From an uncultured Clostridia bacterium (GTDB lineage Bacteria > Bacillota > Clostridia > UBA1381), in NCBI GenBank assembly GCA_944392335.1, contig CALXWJ010000062.1, positions 34,744 through 98,743 of the forward strand: a stretch of 64,000 bases of DNA. Reading direction: 5' to 3'. The translations under genes were made by a program, and so were the position numbers. This document shows, in pieces, positions 38,300-47,259 of the stretch; position 1 is the stretch's first letter, and every line of letters begins with the position of its first letter. The notes beneath the pieces are model-generated. The model was given only the letters and a program-made list of their open reading frames with translations, did no database searches and was not told the DNA's origin.

Positions 38300-40546
38300 A
38301 TGGATAGATTGGAATACAGCAGTATACTGGAACCTGACAAGCTGCCCGGTATAAATGTAACGGATACTGACGCCATAATTGAAGAAATAATAAAAATGGT
38401 CAAAGGCTACAGCCCAAAAGCAAATACCGATATGATCTATGTGGCATATAAAGTAGCTCAGGCCGCTCATAAAAATCAATTCAGAAAATCAGGGGAGCCG
38501 TATATAGATCATCCGGTACAAACTGCATACATTGCTGCCGAATTATCTATGGATGCAGTGGCAATAAGTTCTGCATTGCTTCATGATGTAATTGAAGATA
38601 CTCAATATACATTTGATGATTTGGAAATTTTATTCGGCAGAAATGTTGCAGAAATTGTTGACGGTGTAACAAAACTTACCAAATTGCAGTATACTTCACA
38701 TGAAGAACAACAGGTTGAAAATTTAAGAAAAATGTTTCTTGCAATGTCTAAGGATATCAGAGTAGTCATAATCAAACTGATAGACAGACTTCATAATATG
38801 AGAACACTTAATTATCAGTCACATGAAAAACAGTTGGAAAAGGCAAAAGAAACTCTTGAAATTTATTCGCCTTTGGCACACAGACTCGGTATGTCAAAGA
38901 TTAAGTCAGAACTTGAGGATTTGTCATTAAAATATCTTGATCCTATTGCCTATGAAGAAATAAGAACAAATATAAATCAGAAAAAAAGCGAACGTGAACA
39001 ATATGTTGCGGATATTATAGAAACACTTGAAGATAAGATGAATGAACTGGGAATAAAAGCCCAGATAACAGGCAGGGCAAAACATTTTTATTCAATATTC
39101 AGAAAAATGTTTGCACAAAACAAAAGCATTGATGAAATATATGACTTGTTTGCAGTCAGAATAATTGTCGATACTGTGGCGGAATGTTATGCGGTTTTGG
39201 GAATGGTGCATGAAATGTATACGCCTATACCTATGAGATTTAAAGATTATATTGCTATGCCGAAACCAAATATGTATCAATCATTGCATACAACGGTTGT
39301 TGGTCCAAAAGGTACTCCGTTTGAAATTCAGATAAGAACATGGGATATGCATAAGGTGGCAGAGGAAGGTATTGCCGCGCATTGGAAATATAAAGAAGGA
39401 ATATCGGGACAGACCGATATGGATTCAAAACTGGAATGGGTAAGACAACTGCTTGAAAATCAGCAGGATATAATGGATACAGATGAGTTTTTAAATAATA
39501 TAAAGCTTGATTTGTTCAACGAAGAGGTTTTTGCTCTTACTCCTAATGGAAAGGTTATATCGTTAAGAAACGGAAGTACCGTAATTGACTTTGCATTTGC
39601 TATTCATACACAAGTAGGATGTAAAATGTGCGGAGCAAAGGTTAACGGTAAAATAGTACCCCATGATTATAAATTAAAAAATGGTGATATTGTTGAAATC
39701 CTTACTTCACCTACCGTAAAAGGGCCAAGCAGAGATTGGCTTAAAATTGTAAAAACTTCTCAGGCCAAAACAAAAATTAATCAATGGCTTAAAAAAGAAT
39801 GCAGAGAAGAAAATATTATAAGCGGAAAAGAATATATAGAAAAAGAGTGCAAGAGAATAAATGTTCCGTCATCTGTTTTATTCAGAGATGAATGGCTTGC
39901 ACCGATTTTCAGAAAATATCAGTTTAACTCCATTGATGACCTTTACGCAAGTGTCGGATACGGCGGTCTGACAGCACAAAAGGTTGTAATGAGGTTAAAC
40001 GAAGAATATGTGAAATTAAAAAAAGAAGAAAAATCACAGGAACATCAGGATATTCCGGAAACTCGTGTGAAAAAGAGTAAAAAGACAAAGAACAGCGGAA
40101 TTAATGTTGTAGGTATAGATAACTGTCTTGTTCGTCTTGCCGGATGCTGTAACCCCGTGCCCGGAGATGATATTATAGGGTTTATTACAAAGGGCAGAGG
40201 CGTTTCGGTACATCGTGCAGATTGTTCGAATATGCAGCATGAGGTATTATCTGAAGAAGATAAACTTAGATTTATTCCTGTTGAATGGGCAGAGGAAAAG
40301 CATTCTGTTTATATTGCTACAATGACAATAGAAACAGAAGATAAGCCCGGAATGATGATGGCTATTTCTACCGTTTTGGCAGAATTGAAATTAAATTGTG
40401 TTTCATTTACAGGAAGAGTTACAAAAAATAAGATAGGAATTATTAATTTAAGCGTTGAGATTTCCGATACAGCTGATGTGAAAAAAGCAGCGACAAAGAT
40501 AAAACAACTTCCGGGAATTATAAGCGTTTCAAGAACAAAGAATTAA
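38300..40546 (+). CDS. relA: Bifunctional (p)ppGpp synthetase/hydrolase
   Basis: This Rel enzyme makes and degrades the stringent alarmone (p)ppGpp. The 748 residues have an HD hydrolase domain (SSALLHDVIEDT, KLIDRLHNMRTL), a synthetase domain (RFKDYIAMPKPNMYQSLHTT, FEIQIRT), TGS (VFALTPNGKVISL), a zinc-finger-like segment (RLAGCCNPVPGDDIIG) and a C-terminal ACT. Both catalytic sets look intact. I place the start at 38300 (MDRLEYSS) with AAAGGA upstream; in-frame ATGs at 38249 and 38282 are alternatives. Confidence 0.93.
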   Translation: MDRLEYSSILEPDKLPGINVTDTDAIIEEIIKMVKGYSPKANTDMIYVAYKVAQAAHKNQFRKSGEPYIDHPVQTAYIAAELSMDAVAISSALLHDVIEDTQYTFDDLEILFGRNVAEIVDGVTKLTKLQYTSHEEQQVENLRKMFLAMSKDIRVVIIKLIDRLHNMRTLNYQSHEKQLEKAKETLEIYSPLAHRLGMSKIKSELEDLSLKYLDPIAYEEIRTNINQKKSEREQYVADIIETLEDKMNELGIKAQITGRAKHFYSIFRKMFAQNKSIDEIYDLFAVRIIVDTVAECYAVLGMVHEMYTPIPMRFKDYIAMPKPNMYQSLHTTVVGPKGTPFEIQIRTWDMHKVAEEGIAAHWKYKEGISGQTDMDSKLEWVRQLLENQQDIMDTDEFLNNIKLDLFNEEVFALTPNGKVISLRNGSTVIDFAFAIHTQVGCKMCGAKVNGKIVPHDYKLKNGDIVEILTSPTVKGPSRDWLKIVKTSQAKTKINQWLKKECREENIISGKEYIEKECKRINVPSSVLFRDEWLAPIFRKYQFNSIDDLYASVGYGGLTAQKVVMRLNEEYVKLKKEEKSQEHQDIPETRVKKSKKTKNSGINVVGIDNCLVRLAGCCNPVPGDDIIGFITKGRGVSVHRADCSNMQHEVLSEEDKLRFIPVEWAEEKHSVYIATMTIETEDKPGMMMAISTVLAELKLNCVSFTGRVTKNKIGIINLSVEISDTADVKKAATKIKQLPGIISVSRTKN

Positions 40547-40559
40547 AAGGTGATATAAT

Positions 40560-40784
40560 ATGCAATGCGAAAAAATAAAAATCAGTACGGAATATATAAA
40601 ACTTGATCAGCTTCTGAAATTTTCGGGTATTGCGGAAAATGGCGCTGACGCAAAAGATATGATTCTGTCGGAAATTGTATCGGTAAACGGAGAAATCTGT
40701 ATAATGAGAGGTAAAAAAATACGCCCGGGGGATGTTGTTCTTCTTGATTTTGAGGACGGACAATATCAGATTGAGGTTGAATGA
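40560..40784 (+). CDS. S4-domain RNA-binding protein, YaaA-like
   Basis: The 74 residues form an S4 fold with IKLDQLLKFSGIAENGADAKDMI, VNGEI and MRGKKIRPGDVV. Small S4 proteins of this kind usually sit just before recF, as here (3-bp gap). The role is unproven but RNA binding in ribosome-related processes is expected. The start follows AAAGGTG. Confidence 0.88.
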   Translation: MQCEKIKISTEYIKLDQLLKFSGIAENGADAKDMILSEIVSVNGEICIMRGKKIRPGDVVLLDFEDGQYQIEVE

Positions 40785-40787
40785 TTT

Positions 40788-41876
40788 ATGTATATAAAAT
40801 CTTTGACGTTGGATTATTTTCGTAACTATGAACATGAAAGTATACAGCTTTGTCCTACAATAAATGTATTTTACGGAAATAATGCCCAGGGTAAAACAAA
40901 CTTATTAGAGGCAGTTTATTTGTTTTCAAACGGGAGAAGTCACAGAGCAAAAAGCGACAGAGAATTGATAAAATTCAATAAGAATTTGTTCAGTCTTAAT
41001 CTTGAGTTTTGCGATGCTAACAGAGAATACAATATGCAGATGAGGGTGTCAAAGGACGGAAAAAAACTAATAAAAGTAAATAATGTGGGTATAAAAAAGC
41101 TTTCTATGCTGATGAATTATCTCAATGTTGTAATGTTTTCTCCTGAGGATCTTGATATAATTAAGGGCTCACCCTCTGTAAGAAGAAGATTTATAGATGA
41201 AGCAATAAGTCAGCTTTATCCGAAATATCTGTCAAATCTAATAAATTATCAGAAAACTCTGGCACAAAAAAACAGTTTGCTAAAAAATATAAAATATTCG
41301 GGAACAGATACGGACAATGTTCTTTCGGCATGGAATATTCAGCTTGCGGGATACGGTTCTGTAATATACAAATACAGATGTGATTTTATTTCAAAGCTCA
41401 ACGATATGTCAAAACCGATTCATAAAGATATTGCTGATGAAAATTTTGAAATTATATATATCCCCGGAATAAAATTGTCTGATGATAATACGGAAAAATC
41501 TTTTTTGGACACTCTTGAACAAAACCAGAAAAGAGAGATTGAAGCCGGGACTTGTTTAGTCGGTACCCATAGAGATGATTTGAAGCTTTTTGTCAATGAT
41601 AGTGAGGCACGTGTTTTCGGATCTCAGGGTCAGCAGCGAAGCTGTGTGCTGACACTTAAAATAGCAGAAACCGAATACATAAAGTCAATAAAGGACGAGT
41701 ATCCTGTACTGCTGTTAGACGATATAATGAGTGAACTGGATGTTAACAGAAGGCGTTATCTTTGGGAAAGAATAACCGATAAACAGGTACTTCTGACTTG
41801 TACCGATATTGATATATTAAATGATAGACGCAATATATCGCTTTTTAAAATTAACGGAGGAAAAATAATCAGATAA
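40788..41876 (+). CDS. recF: DNA replication and repair protein RecF
   Basis: RecF is an SMC-like ATPase that binds gapped DNA and loads RecA with RecO and RecR. The 362 residues show Walker A YGNNAQGKTNLLEA, a signature-like GSQGQQRSCVLTLK and Walker B PVLLLDDIMSELD. It follows the S4 gene as usual but lies far from any dnaA, dnaN or gyrB in this window, where it is often found. Its stop shares a base with the rlmD start. Confidence 0.95.
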   Translation: MYIKSLTLDYFRNYEHESIQLCPTINVFYGNNAQGKTNLLEAVYLFSNGRSHRAKSDRELIKFNKNLFSLNLEFCDANREYNMQMRVSKDGKKLIKVNNVGIKKLSMLMNYLNVVMFSPEDLDIIKGSPSVRRRFIDEAISQLYPKYLSNLINYQKTLAQKNSLLKNIKYSGTDTDNVLSAWNIQLAGYGSVIYKYRCDFISKLNDMSKPIHKDIADENFEIIYIPGIKLSDDNTEKSFLDTLEQNQKREIEAGTCLVGTHRDDLKLFVNDSEARVFGSQGQQRSCVLTLKIAETEYIKSIKDEYPVLLLDDIMSELDVNRRRYLWERITDKQVLLTCTDIDILNDRRNISLFKINGGKIIR

Positions 41877-43264
41877 TGGCGAAACTTAAAAATTTACCGG
41901 TTGAAAAAAATAAAGAATATGAATTGTATATTGAATCTGTTACATCGGAAGGCATGGGTGTGGCACATATTGAAGGTTTTTGCGTTTTTGTGCAGGGAAC
42001 AGTTACCGGTGATAGAATCAGAGCTTTGATTGTTAAAGTAAAATCATCCTATGCATATGGAAAAATTATAAGTATAATTGAAAAATCACAGTACAGAACA
42101 GAAGCAGTTTGCCCTGTGTTTTCTAAATGCGGCGGCTGTCAGCTTATGCATATAGATTATAGTTATCAGCTTGAAATTAAAAAGAGTATAATAGAAAATG
42201 CACTTTCTCGAATCGGAGGACTCAATGCTGTGGTTTCGGAAATGATAGGTGCAGATAATCAATTCAGATACAGAAATAAAATGATTTTTCCGGTGGGAGC
42301 GGATAAAAATAATAATCCCGTGTGCGGTTTTTTTCGTGAACGAAGCCATGATATAATACCTCTTGAGGATTGTGCTTTGGGAAGTGAAATAAACAGTAAA
42401 ATTATAAATATTTTTATGGATTTTATTAAACAGTACAATATCAGTGTGTATAGTGAAGAAAAACATGAGGGAATCGCAAGAAGAATATTTGTAAGAGAAG
42501 CATTTAATACCAATGAACTGATGATTGTTATATCTGTAAATGCCGATAGAATCCCACATGAAAAAGAACTCGTAAATGCATTGCTTTCGGTATCCGATAA
42601 TATTAAAAGTATTATTCTGAATGTCAATAAAAAAAGGACAAATCTTGTTTTGGGAGATAAAAATGTTTTGCTGTACGGCAGAGAATATATCGTGGATTAT
42701 TTGTGTGATTTGAAATTTGAAATTTCTCCAAACAGTTTTTTTCAGGTGAATCCTCATCAGACAAAAAAACTCTACGATAAAGCAATTGATATGGCAAAAA
42801 TAACTCAAAACGATAGGGTTTTGGATATATACTGCGGAATAGGTACTATTTCTTTGGCGGCAGCTAAAAAAGCAAAATACGTAATCGGTGTGGAAATAGT
42901 TGAACAGGCAATTTCAGACGCTAAAAAAAATGCAGAAAGAAACGGTATTTACAATGCAGAGTTCTATGCAGCAGATGCTGCAGAAATTGTCCCTGAATTG
43001 ATTGAAAAAGGCGAAAAACCGGATGTTGTTATCCTTGACCCTCCGAGAAAGGGCAGCGATGAAAATACCCTTGCCGCAATCCTGAAAGTAAAACCGGATA
43101 GAATAGTCTATGTGTCCTGTAACCCAGCAACACTTGCACGTGACCTGAAATTTTTGTGCGACGGCGGGTATCATATAAAAAAAGTGTGCGGCGTTGATAT
43201 GTTTCCTCAAACCGTGCATGTCGAGACGGTGGTATTGATGTCAAAAACCGAAAATAAAGACTGA
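41876..43264 (+). CDS. 23S rRNA (uracil-C5)-methyltransferase, RlmD/RlmCD type
   Basis: The enzyme makes 5-methyluridine in 23S rRNA using SAM. The 462 residues contain an N-terminal TRAM domain, an iron-sulfur cluster set including CPVFSKCGGCQ, the SAM motif DIYCGIGTISLAAA, DPPRKG and YVSCNPATLARDL with the catalytic Cys. U747/U1939 specificity cannot be read from sequence. The ATG at 41876 overlaps the recF TAA by one base. Confidence 0.93.
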   Translation: MAKLKNLPVEKNKEYELYIESVTSEGMGVAHIEGFCVFVQGTVTGDRIRALIVKVKSSYAYGKIISIIEKSQYRTEAVCPVFSKCGGCQLMHIDYSYQLEIKKSIIENALSRIGGLNAVVSEMIGADNQFRYRNKMIFPVGADKNNNPVCGFFRERSHDIIPLEDCALGSEINSKIINIFMDFIKQYNISVYSEEKHEGIARRIFVREAFNTNELMIVISVNADRIPHEKELVNALLSVSDNIKSIILNVNKKRTNLVLGDKNVLLYGREYIVDYLCDLKFEISPNSFFQVNPHQTKKLYDKAIDMAKITQNDRVLDIYCGIGTISLAAAKKAKYVIGVEIVEQAISDAKKNAERNGIYNAEFYAADAAEIVPELIEKGEKPDVVILDPPRKGSDENTLAAILKVKPDRIVYVSCNPATLARDLKFLCDGGYHIKKVCGVDMFPQTVHVETVVLMSKTENKD

Positions 43265-43295
43265 AAAACGCCTGATTTGCGGCGTTTTTCAGTAT
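43261..43295 (+). terminator. Terminator after the rRNA methyltransferase gene
   Basis: CTGAAAAACGCC pairs perfectly with GGCGTTTTTCAG around TGATTTGC. The stem overlaps the stop codon and is the last core element before the accessory region. Confidence 0.85.
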
Positions 43296-43491
43296 CCTTC
43301 AGAACTGACAGCAATTCCCCTCGCCAGTCTGTTCCTGTTGAGGGGAACAAATCTAAAGGACTTTTTGTTATCCAAATCCCAGCCACAACCTGCCAGTGGG
43401 CGGATTAGATGTTTTGCCCTTACAGCAGTTCAGACCACTCGATACTAAGGGCAGACTTGGCAGTGAAATAGATAACAGGAGGATTACTCAT
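43296..43491 (+). other. Accessory-region boundary, gene-free
   Basis: TTCCCCTC (43315-43322) is the inverse of GAGGGGAA (43340-43347). The rest reads like leftover coding sequence: the frame of the next gene stays open back to about 43360 (SHNLPVGGLDVLPLQQF) but has no ribosome site there. It probably marks an insertion junction. Confidence 0.35.
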
Positions 43492-44394
43492 ATGTATTTT
43501 AATTTAAATCGAATGCCGTCTACACAGAAAGAAATTGAATGGCAGTGGGGGCGGGCTGTGAAAGAATACATTGATTTTTCTGCAATCAGTGTGAATGGTA
43601 CCAACTATGATTTTGGGATTAATTTGGACTATTTTAACATGACGGATGCAAAAGCAGACCAAATTTCTTTTGTCGGAAGACGGTATGAGGTTTTTGAACA
43701 AGTAGTTGGTTTGAGAGATTTTAGATTAGAAATCTTTGGAGATATTCATCAAGACACACAGATTGGTATGATTTTAAATGGTATTAGTCGCTATCGTGAG
43801 GAGTCTTCTCCGTATGGTTTGTTTGCGTCATACAGGTATATAGGGAAATCTGTTTGCTGTGCTATCACAGCTTGTCTTGTTGATAAAGATTGGGGCACAG
43901 AGATAGATATTGCAGTGATCGAGATAGGTCAAGATGAGAATGCATATGTTCTGCCTGTAGAAATTTCGGAAGAAGCATTAGACTATTTTTCTTTCGATGA
44001 CATTATGAGATTAGCGTACTGGCTGGGCAACTTCTGGGTGGGAGTACAATACGAAATAAATAATCGTCCAGAAGAAATAAAAGTTGTTGAACAGAGAGGG
44101 CCAATTTCACCAGATGACGATGCGTATAAATCACAAGACAGAATCGTGTTAATTAAGAGAATTGTTGCTGTCGATAAATATGGAAGGCCTATTGAGTATG
44201 GTGCAACTGGTTCAGGGCGTAAATATCATGTTTCATCTTGGGGTGTTCGAGGTCATGAACGAACATTCTCTGACGGGAGAGTAATTCCGGTAAGACCGTA
44301 TCGAAAGGGAAAAAAACGAAATAATCCGGAGATTTACAGAGAAAAACGATATGTATTTGATGATGAAAAAATCGATGATGATATCAATGAATAA
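43492..44394 (+). CDS. Uncharacterised protein, first gene of a two-gene cassette
   Basis: I do not recognise the family. The 300-residue protein is soluble with no signal peptide. The C-terminus has a motif also seen in phage- and plasmid-type proteins, WGVRGHERTFSDGRVIPVRPYRKGKKR, basic enough to contact nucleic acid. The N-terminus is mixed alpha/beta. The start is at 43492, 13 bp after ACAGGAGG. The next gene follows after 20 bp, so the two are likely co-expressed. Confidence 0.6.
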   Translation: MYFNLNRMPSTQKEIEWQWGRAVKEYIDFSAISVNGTNYDFGINLDYFNMTDAKADQISFVGRRYEVFEQVVGLRDFRLEIFGDIHQDTQIGMILNGISRYREESSPYGLFASYRYIGKSVCCAITACLVDKDWGTEIDIAVIEIGQDENAYVLPVEISEEALDYFSFDDIMRLAYWLGNFWVGVQYEINNRPEEIKVVEQRGPISPDDDAYKSQDRIVLIKRIVAVDKYGRPIEYGATGSGRKYHVSSWGVRGHERTFSDGRVIPVRPYRKGKKRNNPEIYREKRYVFDDEKIDDDINE

Positions 44395-44414
44395 CCTATT
44401 TTAGGAGGGATATA

Positions 44415-45341
44415 GTGGCAACATTTAAAGATAGAGAAGTATTTGAGTTTTGTGAGAAGACTTTTGAAGAATTAAAGAGACAAGACAATGGCTATTTTCC
44501 ACATAAACACGATAAAGAGGTATTTAATAGAGCATCAGCACAGTTTGGAATTGGAGTGGAAGAGGTAGATAAGATATACGATTCTTATAATAAGGTTGCT
44601 GCTCAGCTAGAAATTATGAAAATCAATCGTCTTCCGAAGAAGAAAAGAAAAGCAGCAATGATGAGGAAGATGCAAGACATAGTTTTGAACAATAAGGATC
44701 TTCCCTTTTATAAAATGGAAGGCGAACCACAAGAACCAATTTTGCCTGCAACAGATATTATAGAAGAAGGATATAAAGACCTTATATCTACTTTAGCTCA
44801 TGTCGGTTGGACCATTCCTTTGACCATTGATATACAACGATTAGAGGAACTACGCAATTGTATTTCAGATGATGAAAAGATAGAAGAATTCTTTTTGAAT
44901 TTTTATACAGATAAACAACTAGATGAATTATCACAAACAATTTGTTCTGCAATAGATAATCAAGGACAGAAAAAGAGATTTGAAGAAGCGTATTTGATTT
45001 TTAAACAGGGAATGTATTCCTCTTGTTTGACTGTATTGACGACGATTCTTGAAGGAGTAATTTCAAGTTTTGGATACGATCCTAAGGATGTGAGAGTTAT
45101 GAGAATATGTAATTATCATGCATCTGAAGAAAAAAACAACGGGAATGCCATAAAGAGCCTGTGCTGGCAATCGATTTATGAATATACTACACTCTTGTTT
45201 GAAAAAAGCGATTTTTCTAAGGCGGAGCCAGACGAAGCAAATCGACATTGGCTTGTACATGGAAGAACAAGTCAAATTGGAGAGAAGGTCGATTGTATAA
45301 GGGTAATAAATGCTCTCTCGACAATTTCTAACCTGAGATAA
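44415..45341 (+). CDS. Uncharacterised helical protein with C-terminal HEPN-like RxxxxH motif
   Basis: The 308 residues are mostly helical. The N-terminal part (about 1-110) is charged (RLPKKKRKAAMMRKMQD); the C-terminal 150 residues include FKQGMYSSCLTVLTTILEGVIS and end with RHWLVHG at 277-283. R277 and H282 fit the RX4-6H signature of HEPN RNases, which are frequent toxin or defence effectors. That is an inference from one motif. Translation starts with GTG after AGGAGGG. It sits beside a truncated recombinase, suggesting arrival as a mobile cassette. Confidence 0.55.
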   Translation: MATFKDREVFEFCEKTFEELKRQDNGYFPHKHDKEVFNRASAQFGIGVEEVDKIYDSYNKVAAQLEIMKINRLPKKKRKAAMMRKMQDIVLNNKDLPFYKMEGEPQEPILPATDIIEEGYKDLISTLAHVGWTIPLTIDIQRLEELRNCISDDEKIEEFFLNFYTDKQLDELSQTICSAIDNQGQKKRFEEAYLIFKQGMYSSCLTVLTTILEGVISSFGYDPKDVRVMRICNYHASEEKNNGNAIKSLCWQSIYEYTTLLFEKSDFSKAEPDEANRHWLVHGRTSQIGEKVDCIRVINALSTISNLR

Positions 45342-45344
45342 AAA

Positions 45345-45376
45345 TAACCCTCCCGGCCACCATGGCTGAGAGGGTT
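45345..45376 (-). terminator. Terminator of the recombinase remnant
   Basis: AACCCTC (45346-45352) pairs with GAGGGTT (45370-45376); on the reverse strand it is followed by ATTTTTATC. It may also stop the convergent HEPN-like gene. Confidence 0.65.
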
Positions 45377-45391
45377 CGTGCGTTTATGTAG

Positions 45392-46030
45392 TTATGCACC
45401 AACGTCGATATTAACACCGGATTTCAGTTCAACGGTGATGCGGTCATTCCAGACGGTTATCTGCTTAAGCGAGCGTTTTACCAGGGTTTCATCAAATTCT
45501 GTCAAATATGTGGGCTGGTTGCGGATGAAATCCTGCAGCTCATTGATGCGGCGGATTTGCTCGTCACGGGCGGAGGTGTTCATGACGCTTTGCTGTTTCA
45601 GGTCTCGAAGTCTTAGAATTTCATCGGCAACAGCATCGTAGCTTTCTTTGTTGTTTGCCTTTTGGAGCAGCTCCTGCTGAAGGACCGCAAGCTTTTCATC
45701 AATTTCATCTGTCACTGTGGAGGATGAGCGAATTGCTTCGGCTATATTTTGCTGGAGCTGTTCCTGATATCCCGGCTTATCTCCCAGCAGTTCGTTAATG
45801 GCTGACAGAACCACATTTTCTAATACCGTTTCATTGACAGTTCTGGCATGACATTCCAATCCGGTGGATTCCAGCCTGCTGATACAGCGCCATACGATGG
45901 ATTTACAGCCGCGATTGCTCCAGTGGATTCGTCGGAACAGCTCTCCGCACTCGCCGCAAACCACAATCTGTGAAAAGCAATGATTTGCAGCTGGTGCAGC
46001 TGTAGCCTCGTTTTTTGTCTTGCTGACGGA
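45392..46030 (-). pseudogene. Large serine recombinase, C-terminal fragment
   Basis: The frame encodes only the end of a Tn4451/TndX-like recombinase: a zinc ribbon starting near FSQIVVCGECGELFRR with WRCISRLESTG, then a coiled coil (about residues 75-155) and the tail FDETLVKRSLKQITVWNDRITVELKSGVNI. The catalytic serine domain and most of the recombinase domain are absent. An open frame continues from 45964 up to 46030, directly in frame after the SDR stop codon, so the breakpoint is there. It cannot catalyse recombination on its own. Confidence 0.85.
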
Positions 46031-46861
46031 TCAGTTTTGCGGCTTCAGCGGGCCGTAGAAGTAGGAGGCTGTAGCGCCGCCGTCGATAAGGAAATCTGCG
46101 CCGGTGATAAACGCGCCCTTATCGCTCATTAACAATTCTGCCACATTTGCGACCTCATCCGCCGTACCGGGACGTCCTGCGGGGCACTTTGCGAACATAT
46201 TCTTATAAAAGTCTCCTCTCGGTCCGTTAAACTCATCCAATGCCAACGGTGTTACAATAATTCCGTGAGAAATGGAATTAACGCGAGCGCCTTTTTCACC
46301 CCATTTCACCGATTCTGCCATAACGCGCTTTTCATTGCACCGTTTAGCCAATTGATAAGCGTGCAGTGTATCGCGGATGTTCTCAGGTTTAAGAATATCC
46401 AAATTTAAAAGTTCCTCTGTCGGTGTACATGCCAGCTGCTCATCCTCCTTCGGAGTCAAAGCGGGCATGCGGTGACCCGACTGGCTTGAAATGGTCACAC
46501 CCACTCCGCCGGGAGCGATCACCTTGCTGGCCTCTTCAAGCAGGACAGCGGTTCCGTACAGGTCAACTTTCAAGATTGCTTCAATAGGGGCTTGGCTTGG
46601 AGAAACCCCGGCCGCGTTTACCAACATAGTGATAGGCCCGTGCTTCTGCCCTTGTGCAATAAGCGCACGAATGGATTCTCTTGAAGAAAAATCCATTTCC
46701 ATTGCCACGGTATCAAATCCGGCTTCATTCATTATTTTTGAAATAGCCTGTGCATTTTCCGATTTTTTATCACCGATAACAATCTTCATCCCATATCCCA
46801 TCCTGCGGGCGATAGCCATGCCTATCTGTCCCGCGCCTGTTAAAATCATAACGTTTTTCAT
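46031..46861 (-). CDS. Short-chain dehydrogenase/reductase
   Basis: This 276-residue classical SDR uses NAD(P)H on an unknown substrate. It has a Rossmann start MILTGAGQIGMAIA, the NAAG motif (LVNAAGVSPS), a catalytic Ser in TISSQSG and YQLAK as the YxxxK pair. The region between Ser and Tyr is longer than usual (about 50 residues), giving an expanded lid. The start follows AAAGGAG. It heads a minus-strand redox series with AKR, flavodoxin and LysR genes upstream. Confidence 0.87.
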   Translation of the reverse strand: MKNVMILTGAGQIGMAIARRMGYGMKIVIGDKKSENAQAISKIMNEAGFDTVAMEMDFSSRESIRALIAQGQKHGPITMLVNAAGVSPSQAPIEAILKVDLYGTAVLLEEASKVIAPGGVGVTISSQSGHRMPALTPKEDEQLACTPTEELLNLDILKPENIRDTLHAYQLAKRCNEKRVMAESVKWGEKGARVNSISHGIIVTPLALDEFNGPRGDFYKNMFAKCPAGRPGTADEVANVAELLMSDKGAFITGADFLIDGGATASYFYGPLKPQN

Positions 46862-46914
46862 ATAAAAAACTCCTTTCGTTCCCGGTGTTGATAATATTTT
46901 CATTATAACCTAAG

Positions 46915-47162
46915 TGCAGATGTTTCCCGCCGTTATCGGCGGCGGGTTCCATTTCAGGGTTTTTGTGGAAGTTATAATCTCCCACAAAAACCCTGAGGAG
47001 CTAACGCTCCCTGCACAGGTTGCAATCTGTCACAATCTCTGCTCCTTGCAAGCAAAGCAGGAGAATTGCTCCGATTTAAAGTCTTTGCCTATTCCCCAGC
47101 TGTGTTCAGTATTGCCGGAAAACAGTGTTCTTGTCCTTATTTAATAACGGGGCTCTTATTGG
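46915..47162 (+). repeat. Structured intergenic repeat, copy E, long form
   Basis: It has CCCGCCGTTATCGGCGGCGGG, a long stem CAGGGTTTTTGTGG with CCCACAAAAACCCTG, the tail module GCTAACGCTCC, GGTTGCAA, TTGCTCCGATTTAAA, and ends TTCTTGTCCTTATTTAATAACGGGGCTCTTATTG. It therefore combines the core of copies A-D with the tail of copy B placed inside. Confidence 0.75.
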
Positions 47163-47259
47163 ATTCAGATGTGTCAAAAAAGTTTTTGCCTCTCTATAGC
47201 GTTTTATGTAAAGTAAGCTTTTGATTTTTAAATTTCTCTCCGTTTTCTTTTAGATCAGC

